Source: Bacteroidales bacterium
GTDB lineage: Bacteria; Bacteroidota; Bacteroidia; Bacteroidales; UBA7960
Reading direction: 5' to 3'
Assembly: GCA_007122505.1 (NCBI GenBank)
Contig: SKTQ01000097.1
Coordinates: 1-25,171 of the forward strand
DNA length: 25,171 nt
The translations under genes were made by a program, and so were the position numbers. The notes under the pieces are model-generated. The model was not told the DNA's origin, did no database searches, and saw nothing but the letters and a program-made list of their open reading frames with translations. Shown one piece after another: positions 14,556 through 21,374 of the stretch (its first letter is position 1; each line of letters opens with the position of its first letter).

Positions 14556-15422
14556 TTATTGTCCAAGATAAGCCTTCAGCAACTTGCTTCTTGAAGTATG
14601 CTTCAGCCTGCGGATGGCTTTTTCTTTGATTTGTCTGACCCGTTCACGGGTGAGGTCGAATTTTGCGCCAATTTCATCCAGTGTCAGGCCGTGGTTCATG
14701 CCGATTCCGAAATAGAGGTTGATCACATCTCTTTCTTTCTCGGTAAGTGTAGCCAACGACCGCTGAATTTCCCTGGCGAGGGATTCATGGATGAGACTTG
14801 AGTCGGCATTGGGGGAATCCTGGTTGACGTACACATCGAGCAAGCTTGCATCCTCACCCTGCACGAGTGGTGCATCCACCGAAACATGGTGGGTGGATAT
14901 CCGAAACGACTCGGTAATTTTGTCTTCATGCACATCCAGTGCATCAGCCAATTCCTCGGCAGAAGGTGGCCTTTCGTATTTCTGCTCAAGTCTGGATGCC
15001 TCTTTTTTGATTTTGTTGAGCGAGCCAACCTGGTTCAGGGGCAATCGCACAATACGCGACTGTTCTGCCAGTGCTTGCAGAATGGATTGGCGGATCCACC
15101 AAACAGCATAGGATATGAATTTAAAACCCCGGGTTTCGTCGAAGCGCTTGGCTGCTTTTATGAGACCCAGGTTGCCTTCGTTGATCAGGTCGGGCAAGCT
15201 CAAACCCTGATTCTGGTATTGCTTGGCCACCGAAACTACAAAGCGAAGGTTAGCCTTGGTGAGTTTCTCCAATGCTACCTGATCACCTTGTTTGATTCGC
15301 TGGGCAAGCTGTACTTCTTCCTCAGCCGATATCAAAGGAACCTTTCCAATCTCCTGCAAATACTTGTCCAATGACGCTGTATCCCGATTGGTGATAGACT
15401 TTGAAATCTTTAATTGTCGCAT
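14556..15422 (-). CDS. rpoD: RNA polymerase primary-type sigma factor (sigma-70 family)
   Basis: Directs RNA polymerase to housekeeping promoters. The 288-residue protein is the short form found in Bacteroidota: no region 1.1 and no long non-conserved region, but region 1.2 (about 16-48), region 2 (about 52-122, with the 2.4 motif YAVWWIRQSI at 105-114), region 3 (about 130-205) and region 4 (about 215-280, with the helix-turn-helix at 246-273). The complete set of regions and near-consensus region 2 argue for the primary sigma rather than an ECF or alternative type. It has a very good promoter of its own in front and a terminator behind, so it is probably mainly monocistronic. The start is the ATG at 15422. 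Confidence 0.93.
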   Translation of the reverse strand: MRQLKISKSITNRDTASLDKYLQEIGKVPLISAEEEVQLAQRIKQGDQVALEKLTKANLRFVVSVAKQYQNQGLSLPDLINEGNLGLIKAAKRFDETRGFKFISYAVWWIRQSILQALAEQSRIVRLPLNQVGSLNKIKKEASRLEQKYERPPSAEELADALDVHEDKITESFRISTHHVSVDAPLVQGEDASLLDVYVNQDSPNADSSLIHESLAREIQRSLATLTEKERDVINLYFGIGMNHGLTLDEIGAKFDLTRERVRQIKEKAIRRLKHTSRSKLLKAYLGQ

Positions 15423-15491
15423 ATATCAGATTTGTATTTAGTATAAACGGGGGCAATTATCCCAGAGAAAGGAAATTTCTCAAAAAGCCCC

Positions 15492-15522
15492 CAAAGGTAC
15501 AAAAAAAATTCGTTTTGTGCAA
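15492..15522 (-). promoter_or_regulatory. Bacteroidota-type promoter for rpoD
   Basis: On the minus strand, TACCTTTG (15499-15492) matches TAnnTTTG exactly, and TTG (15522-15520) lies 20 bases upstream as the -33 element. Transcription would begin near 15486, giving a leader of about 60 bases before the rpoD ATG. This is the best promoter match in the window and would let the primary sigma drive its own gene. Confidence 0.65.
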
Positions 15523-15620
15523 TGCCTTAACAACTTATGAACTGTTTTTTCAATAAATTGTTTGATATTAGAATGGCATTTTTTAACATTTTCCGGCAAA
15601 AGGTAGTGAAATACTTGTTG

Positions 15621-17108
15621 TTAGCCAAGTCCAATACCGTAGTATGCACGACGGCCGTCGGGATAGATTCCCTCCACAAGCACACCCCCGCTTCTGCCAT
15701 CAAGGATTTGTGCAATATCATCAGGCGAACCAACCGGCTGATTGGCCAGATGGGTTATGATGAATCCGCGCCGTATGCCGGCGTTGCTCAAAACACCACG
15801 TGAAACAGATGTTACCTGCACACCATGATCAATACCCAGCTCTTCCATTGTCCTTTCAGGTAAAGATTCAAACCGTGCTCCGAGCAATTCAACAACATCC
15901 CGGGTGTCGCGGGTAACAGCCGCCACTTCACCATAGATGTTTTTTAGTGTGGCGGTGGTTTGCCGCTCACGACCATTACGGTAATAGTTTACCTTTACAT
16001 CATCACCGGGCCTTTTCCGTCCAACCATTTCAATCAGATCGGCGGGGTTTCGAACCGGGTTTCCGTCAATAGCCACAATAACATCTCCCTGACGGATACC
16101 TGCCAGATCGGCAGCACTGTTTTCACCTACTCTTTCCACATAGGCACCACGGATCACGCCGAGACCTTTGTCTTCAGCAATGCGGCTGGTAAGCGGCGAA
16201 ATGGTAACGCCAAGCATTCCTCTTTGAACAATACCAAATTCCTTGAGGTCTTCCATCACCTTCAGTGCAATACTGGATGGGATGGCAAAAGAATAACCGG
16301 CAAAAGAACCCGTAGTGGACGCAATGGCCGTATTGATACCAATCAACTCACCCCTTGCATTTACCAGGGCACCACCACTGTTACCCCTGTTTACTGCTGC
16401 ATCTGTTTGTATAAAAGACTCAATGGCCATGGTGTCTGTAAGGATATTGATATTTCTCCCTTTTGCACTGACAATTCCCGCAGTAACGGTAGATTGCAGG
16501 TTGAAGGGGTTACCAATGGCAAGCACCCATTCGCCAACCCTCAGTGCGTCGGAGTCACCAAAAATCATATATGGTAAATTCTGTTCTTCGATTTTTAACA
16601 ATGCCAGATCAGTGGTGGGATCGGTCCCAACCTTTCGTGCTTCGTACAAGCGGTTGTCGTTTAGTGTCACCTCTATCAGAGTGGCGTCGGCAACCACGTG
16701 GTTATTGGTAATGATATAACCATCGGGTGTCAGTATAACACCACTTCCGGAACCAACCATTGGTTGCTGCTGCTGTGGTGAAGGCCGGCGACGTGGTCCG
16801 AAAAAGAAGTCGAAGAAATCATCATGCCGGAAAAAATCCTGCTGCGGACTTCTTCTCGGCTCAAACTCTGCCCGAATGTGCACAACAGCATCCACCGTAA
16901 GGTCTGCAACCGTTGTAAAATCCGGCAAACCACTTAGTATTTCACCGGTGTTACTGACGAATGCAGACGGAACCCGTTCAAACCTGTGCGGAATGGTATG
17001 CGATACAATAACCTCACTGGATGGTGGCGAAAAGATGTAATGGTTCATAACCAAAGCACCAGAGCCTCCCAATAAGGCAACAAACAGCAATCCAAGAAAT
17101 TTTTTCAT
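15621..17108 (-). CDS. degP: Periplasmic serine protease of the HtrA/DegP family, two PDZ domains
   Basis: Envelope quality-control protease that degrades or refolds misfolded exported proteins. The 495-residue protein has an N-terminal signal or anchor segment (about 4-26), a trypsin-like domain (about 65-290) and two PDZ domains (about 300-385 and 395-490). The catalytic triad is intact: His137 (NNHVV), Asp167 (TDLALL) and Ser244 (GNSGG). Residues 84-116, at the place of the DegP LA loop, form a stretch rich in Phe, Asp, Arg and Gln. No lipobox is visible. The start ATG at 17108 is preceded by AAAGGA three bases upstream, a rare Shine-Dalgarno-like match here. It is divergent from dapF and upstream of rpoD. 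The symbol could equally be htrA or degQ; copies cannot be told apart by sequence alone. Confidence 0.93.
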   Translation of the reverse strand: MKKFLGLLFVALLGGSGALVMNHYIFSPPSSEVIVSHTIPHRFERVPSAFVSNTGEILSGLPDFTTVADLTVDAVVHIRAEFEPRRSPQQDFFRHDDFFDFFFGPRRRPSPQQQQPMVGSGSGVILTPDGYIITNNHVVADATLIEVTLNDNRLYEARKVGTDPTTDLALLKIEEQNLPYMIFGDSDALRVGEWVLAIGNPFNLQSTVTAGIVSAKGRNINILTDTMAIESFIQTDAAVNRGNSGGALVNARGELIGINTAIASTTGSFAGYSFAIPSSIALKVMEDLKEFGIVQRGMLGVTISPLTSRIAEDKGLGVIRGAYVERVGENSAADLAGIRQGDVIVAIDGNPVRNPADLIEMVGRKRPGDDVKVNYYRNGRERQTTATLKNIYGEVAAVTRDTRDVVELLGARFESLPERTMEELGIDHGVQVTSVSRGVLSNAGIRRGFIITHLANQPVGSPDDIAQILDGRSGGVLVEGIYPDGRRAYYGIGLG

Positions 17109-17354
17109 ATCCTTTGCCCTCTTTTATTCGTTAACAATTTTTTCTTCATTTTGTTTTCAAAACTTAATACTAACACAGCCAAAATGTCTTATTTTTTTTT
17201 GCAGCCCTCATATATCAATAAGCATGCCTTATGACGCAAAAGAATCTTAATAAAAACTAAAAACCACCTGATGCACCCAATATCGTTTTTATGCGATTGA
17301 AGCTCTGTGCAGTAAATATTATTTTCTGTATTTTTGAGCATCCAATTTTTGATT
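17109..17354. promoter_or_regulatory. Divergent intergenic region between htrA and dapF
   Basis: This 246-bp AT-rich gap must hold the promoters for both divergent genes. On the plus strand, a clear -7 element for dapF is at 17329-17336. On the minus strand, TAAGTTTTG upstream of htrA is only a near match to TAnnTTTG, with an extra base. ATAAG-CATGC-CTTAT at 17218-17232 is a 5-bp inverted repeat centred on GCATGC, possibly an operator. A run of nine T lies at 17192-17200. No RNA gene or small ORF is seen. Confidence 0.5.
17329..17336 (+). promoter_or_regulatory. Bacteroidota -7 element upstream of dapF
   Basis: TATTTTTG is an exact TAnnTTTG match ending 18 bases before the dapF ATG. The -33 position holds TGTG (17306-17309), a weak element at the right distance of 19 bases. 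The element overlaps the upstream TTG at 17334, which is why that codon is rejected as the dapF start. Confidence 0.5.
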
Positions 17355-18194
17355 ATGGTATTGAAATTCCATAAGTTTCATGGTGCAGGCAATGATTTTA
17401 TCCTGTTGAACAATATGCATGGATCCATCGGCTATGCCGGAGAAAAAGGCCGATACATGATCAGGGGCCTCTGTGACCGTCGTTTTGGTGTCGGGGCTGA
17501 TGGCCTGATTTTGCTGGAACCTTCTGACTCACATGATTTCCGGATGGTGTATTTCAATGCCGATGGAAATGAAGGGAGCTTTTGCGGCAATGGTAGCCGG
17601 TGCGCAGTCATTTTTGCACATATGCAGGGAATCATCAGTGGGTCTTCGGCTTGTTTTACAGCTTCGGACGGAGCACATAAGGCTGAAATCCTGCACAAAA
17701 CTGCTTCAGGTTTTCGGGTACGGGTGGAGATGAAAGACACGGAATATCCGAAACTGATGAGCAACGGCAGTATATATGCTGACACCGGTTCTCCCCACCT
17801 GGTCATTTTCAAAGAAAACATCAGTATTTTGGATGTGATGGTAGAAGGAAGCGCCATCCGGTATGACGGCGCATGGAAGCCAGGGGGTGTAAACGTTAAT
17901 TTTGCAGAATTTACCGGAGATAAAAGCATAAAAGTCCGAACCTATGAGAGAGGTGTTGAAAATGAAACGCTGTCTTGTGGCACAGGTGTAGCAGCATCGG
18001 CCCTCGCTGCATGGGTTCATTTGCATCCGCATTCCGGAGAACAAATCTATACCGTTCATACCGCCGGTGGTACAATGCAGGTAAGATTTACACCACCGAA
18101 AGAGGGAGTATCACCGGCACATTTTACATCTGTTTCGCTTGAAGGACCTGTGGAACGGGTTTTCGAGGGGACAATAAACCTTCCGCAGCCATGA
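17355..18194 (+). CDS. dapF: Diaminopimelate epimerase
   Basis: Cofactor-independent racemase-type enzyme that turns LL-diaminopimelate into the meso form used for peptidoglycan cross-links and lysine. The 279-residue length fits the family. The N-terminal HKFHGAGNDF motif is typical. The first catalytic cysteine lies in FCGNGSRC (about residues 76-83) and the second in ETLSCGTGVAAS near residue 210. Two equivalent alpha/beta halves are expected and the length allows them. The start is the ATG at 17355; an in-frame TTG at 17334 lies in the promoter. The stop overlaps the start of the GNAT gene (ATGA), so the two are translationally coupled. An mltG gene follows, forming a peptidoglycan-linked cluster. 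Confidence 0.96.
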   Translation: MVLKFHKFHGAGNDFILLNNMHGSIGYAGEKGRYMIRGLCDRRFGVGADGLILLEPSDSHDFRMVYFNADGNEGSFCGNGSRCAVIFAHMQGIISGSSACFTASDGAHKAEILHKTASGFRVRVEMKDTEYPKLMSNGSIYADTGSPHLVIFKENISILDVMVEGSAIRYDGAWKPGGVNVNFAEFTGDKSIKVRTYERGVENETLSCGTGVAASALAAWVHLHPHSGEQIYTVHTAGGTMQVRFTPPKEGVSPAHFTSVSLEGPVERVFEGTINLPQP

Positions 18195-18730
18195 AAAAAG
18201 AGGATGAGACATTGACCAGTTTGAGGGGTGAAAGAATTTTTCTCCGACCGGTAGAAATAGAGGACCTTGAAGCTCTTTACCGATGGGAAAATGACATCAG
18301 CAACTGGGTTTACAGCAACCATCTGAACCCGTTTTCCCGGTTTTACTTAGAACAATACATCCTGAATGCGGATAACAACATTTACAACGATAAACAGCTT
18401 CGCCTGATGATTGTGGGGCACGACAATGCAGCCCGCGGTATCATTGATCTGTTTGACTTTGATCCTCACCACCGCAGGGTAGCCATAGGAATCATTATTG
18501 ATCCGGGTTACCAGAAACAGGGTTTTGCTTCGGAAGCTCTGGAGCTTGTGATCACATACGCACGTGAAATACTTCACTGCAAGCAAGTTTACTGTGGCAT
18601 TGATGCAGACAACGAAGTCAGCCTGAAGCTGTTTCAAAAGTTCGGCTTCAAAATAACCGGTACGAAAAAAATGTGGCGCCTGCTCAAAGGTGGCTGGCGC
18701 GACGAACATTTCCTGCAACTGATTTTTTAA
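18191..18730 (+). CDS. GNAT family N-acetyltransferase (RimJ/RimL-like)
   Basis: Acetyl-CoA-dependent N-acetyltransferase of 179 residues, cytosolic. The N-terminal LRGERIFLRPVEIEDLEALY stretch (11-30) and the acetyl-CoA binding loop QKQGFAS (108-114), followed by a helix, are typical of the Acetyltransf_3 group. The fold ends with the usual LFQKFGF and KITGTKK segments. The group includes ribosomal-protein, antibiotic, diamine and sugar acetyltransferases, and nothing here fixes the substrate. The gene overlaps dapF by four bases and is followed by mltG after 42 bp. The placement suggests co-expression with cell-wall genes, but that does not prove a wall substrate. Confidence 0.88.
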   Translation: MKKEDETLTSLRGERIFLRPVEIEDLEALYRWENDISNWVYSNHLNPFSRFYLEQYILNADNNIYNDKQLRLMIVGHDNAARGIIDLFDFDPHHRRVAIGIIIDPGYQKQGFASEALELVITYAREILHCKQVYCGIDADNEVSLKLFQKFGFKITGTKKMWRLLKGGWRDEHFLQLIF

Positions 18731-18772
18731 ATTGCACACCAAACGTCACCAAAAAGCAAGATATCCGGGCAG

Positions 18773-19831
18773 ATGGCGTTTTCAATAAAGAAAATGAAAT
18801 TAAAAAGAATATTGTATATCCTGGGGGCAATGGTTGCGGTTGTGATCATTGCCGGCATTTCAGCCTTTTATTACGTAGTTTACGCGCCCAATGTTGATCT
18901 TGGGGGCAGAGAAAGCACCCTTGTTTTTATTCCTACGGGAAGCAGTTATGAAGATGTGCTGGAAATACTTACCGAAGAGGGCATTGTTTCCAATATCCGC
19001 ACTTTCTCGTGGCTTGCGGAACAAAAGAATTACCCTGCCCGCGTGATGCCGGGTCGTTACCGGATACACGCCGGTAAGGGGAACAACAGCCTCATCAACT
19101 TGTTGCGCTCTGGCGAGCAGGAAGCTGTCAGGCTGACGTTTACGAATATCAGGACGAAGGAGCAGTTGTCGGGTATTTTGGCCGTGCAACTTGAAACAGA
19201 CTCCGTATCCGTACTCCAAATGCTGAGAGACCCTGACCGTTTTACCGCGATAGGTATGGATACGTTAACGGGTATCCTGCTTTTTATCCCCGATACTTAC
19301 GAGGTTTACTGGAACATTGGTGTTGACGGTCTGTTGTCGAGGATGCAACGGGAGTATAATGCCTTCTGGAACGAAGCGCGTCGTGCGCGGGCGGCGGAAA
19401 TCGGCCTTTCACCTGTGGAAGTAGGGATTCTGGCCTCCATTGTGCAGAGTGAAACCAGTAAACGTGAAGAAAATGCCCGTATTGCCGGGGTGTATATGAA
19501 CCGTTTGCAGCGGAATATCCCATTGCAGGCCGACCCGACAGTAATTTTTGCAACGGGCGATTTCACTATCAGAAGGGTTTTGAACAGGCACCTCGCCATT
19601 GATTCGCCGTTTAATACCTATATGTACAGCGGATTGCCACCCGGACCGATCACCCTGCCCGAACCACACGTTTTGGATGCCGTGTTGAATTATGAGAATC
19701 ATGACTACCTTTTTTTCAGTGCGAAGCCCGACTTCAGCGGATACCATGTGTTTGCCAGGACATACCGGGAACATCTTGCCAATGCACGCCGGTACCGACA
19801 GGCACTCAACGAATTAAATGTATTCAGATAA
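18773..19831 (+). CDS. mltG: Endolytic murein transglycosylase MltG (YceG-like)
   Basis: Inner-membrane lytic transglycosylase that cleaves nascent glycan strands and is thought to end glycan polymerisation. The 352-residue protein has a short basic N-terminus and one membrane span (about 12-36), a LysM-like region (about 45-115) and the YceG catalytic domain (about 120-345). The catalytic glutamate is most likely Glu227 in the ASIVQSET motif, followed by the conserved MNRL and LQADPTVIFA segments. A second ATG at 18794 would shorten the protein by seven residues and is also possible. The gene is downstream of dapF and the GNAT gene in the same orientation. Confidence 0.94.
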   Translation: MAFSIKKMKLKRILYILGAMVAVVIIAGISAFYYVVYAPNVDLGGRESTLVFIPTGSSYEDVLEILTEEGIVSNIRTFSWLAEQKNYPARVMPGRYRIHAGKGNNSLINLLRSGEQEAVRLTFTNIRTKEQLSGILAVQLETDSVSVLQMLRDPDRFTAIGMDTLTGILLFIPDTYEVYWNIGVDGLLSRMQREYNAFWNEARRARAAEIGLSPVEVGILASIVQSETSKREENARIAGVYMNRLQRNIPLQADPTVIFATGDFTIRRVLNRHLAIDSPFNTYMYSGLPPGPITLPEPHVLDAVLNYENHDYLFFSAKPDFSGYHVFARTYREHLANARRYRQALNELNVFR

Positions 19832-19847
19832 TGGTGACCTGATCTTC

Positions 19848-19879
19848 CAGCATATCTGCATTTTACAAATCAGCATATC
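19848..19879 (+). repeat. Direct repeat CAGCATATC upstream of the phosphohexomutase gene
   Basis: CAGCATATC occurs at 19848-19856 and again at 19871-19879, with starts 23 bases apart, in the 77-bp gap between mltG and the mutase. Two helical turns between copies would suit a dimeric regulator, but two 9-base copies in an AT-rich gap could arise by chance. Confidence 0.3.
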
Positions 19880-19908
19880 CCATTTTTAACCATAACACTG
19901 ATTCTTTT

Positions 19909-21324
19909 ATGAAAAAAATTAAGTTTGGCACAGACGGTTGGCGGGCCATTATTGCCAAGGACTTTACCACAGATAATGTGGCACGGATTGCCGAGGGCAC
20001 AGCCCTTTGGGCGTTGAAGCAGGAAAACAAGCCTTCTGTGATGCTGGGCCATGATTGCAGGTTTGGCGGCGAACTGTTCACAGAAACCGTTGCGAAGGTA
20101 CTGACAAGTCATGGTATCAAGGTGTTTATGGCCGGCAGTTTCGTAACGGCTCCCATGATCAGCATGGGCACCAGGGATACGGGCAGCACCCTGGGTGTTT
20201 TTATCACGGCGAGTCATAATCCGCCGCTGTATAACGGATATAAGCTGAAGGGCAGCTATGGCGGGCCTCTATTGGAGGAACAGGTGCTGGAGGTAGAAGC
20301 GCTGATCCCTGATTATCCCACAGAAAATATGGATCATATCCGACTGGACACTTTGCAAAAAGATGGGCTTCTTGAATACATAGACCTTGAAACTGCATAC
20401 TGTGAATACCTGGAACAGCGTTTCGATCTGAATGCCATACGAAATGCAGGTATGGGCTTTGCTTTTGATGCCATGTATGGCTCAGGGCAAAATGTGATGC
20501 GCCGGCTTTTCCCCAATATCATGCTGTTGCATTGTGAAAGGCAGCCGCTGTTTGACGGCATTCCGCCGGAGCCCCTTGCCAGAAACCTGAAAGCCTTCAG
20601 CGAGGCCATCAGGTCAGATGGCGGGATCGATTGCGGACTGGCGGTTGACGGCGACGCTGACCGCACCGCGCTCATGGATAGCAGTGGCAAATACATCGAC
20701 TCCCACCATGTGATCCTGTTGCTCATCCACTATCTTCATCATTACAAGAAAAAAACAGGCAAAGTGGCAACCGGATTTTCCTCATCGCTAAAGATCCACA
20801 AGCTTTGCGAATTATATGGCATACCCTTAGAAGTGGTAAAGATCGGGTTCAAGCACATCTGCGGCATCATGCTGGAGGAAGAAGTTTTGGTGGGCGGCGA
20901 AGAGTCGGGAGGTATTGCTGTTTCCGGGCATATTCCGGAAAGGGATGGCATCTATAACGGGCTGATTATATGGGAGGCCATGGTCAAAACCGGCAAAACG
21001 CTCACAGAACTGATTGATGAGATATACGCCCTGACAGGACCATTTGCGTTTGAAAGGTCGGACCTAACCATCAGCCAGGAAGATAAAGAGCGGATTGTAG
21101 ATAATTGCAAGCGAGAAAAATACACGCATTTTGGAAAGTACATCGTTCAAAAGCTGGAAACTCTGGACGGTTTCAAATACTACTTCAGCGACAGCCAATG
21201 GCTGATGATCAGGCCATCGGGAACAGAACCCGTTTTGCGCACATACGCTGAGGGAAAAGACCAGGAGGAAGCACTTGACATCCTGAAAGCAGGATACGAG
21301 ACCATCATGAATCCCAATCATTAG
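19909..21324 (+). CDS. Phosphoglucomutase/phosphomannomutase (alpha-D-phosphohexomutase)
   Basis: Interconverts hexose 1- and 6-phosphates, feeding sugar nucleotide synthesis for envelope glycans or linking to glycolysis; cytosolic. The 471-residue protein has the four-domain superfamily pattern: the phosphoserine Ser102 in TASHNPP, the magnesium loop DGDADR (247-252), the sugar-specificity loop GEESGG (330-335) and the phosphate-binding loop RPSGTEP (435-441). The GEESGG form is the usual glucose/mannose type; the glucosamine-mutase pattern is absent, so GlmM is unlikely. Preference for glucose or mannose cannot be decided by eye. It starts 77 bp after mltG and is followed 50 bp later by the M14 peptidase gene. 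Confidence 0.93.
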   Translation: MKKIKFGTDGWRAIIAKDFTTDNVARIAEGTALWALKQENKPSVMLGHDCRFGGELFTETVAKVLTSHGIKVFMAGSFVTAPMISMGTRDTGSTLGVFITASHNPPLYNGYKLKGSYGGPLLEEQVLEVEALIPDYPTENMDHIRLDTLQKDGLLEYIDLETAYCEYLEQRFDLNAIRNAGMGFAFDAMYGSGQNVMRRLFPNIMLLHCERQPLFDGIPPEPLARNLKAFSEAIRSDGGIDCGLAVDGDADRTALMDSSGKYIDSHHVILLLIHYLHHYKKKTGKVATGFSSSLKIHKLCELYGIPLEVVKIGFKHICGIMLEEEVLVGGEESGGIAVSGHIPERDGIYNGLIIWEAMVKTGKTLTELIDEIYALTGPFAFERSDLTISQEDKERIVDNCKREKYTHFGKYIVQKLETLDGFKYYFSDSQWLMIRPSGTEPVLRTYAEGKDQEEALDILKAGYETIMNPNH

Positions 21325-21374
21325 TCCTTATCAAAATAACTCAATAAAATCACTTCATAAAAACCTTATATAAC

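Noticed and set aside
15960..16577. Plus-strand ORF of 205 codons opposite htrA
   Set aside because: Antisense to the HtrA catalytic region, with no recognisable domain and no start signal.
17191..17201. ATTTTTTTTTG run resembling an extended -7 element
   Set aside because: The nine-T run does not keep the TAnnTTTG spacing and has no -33 partner; it looks like a homopolymer tract.
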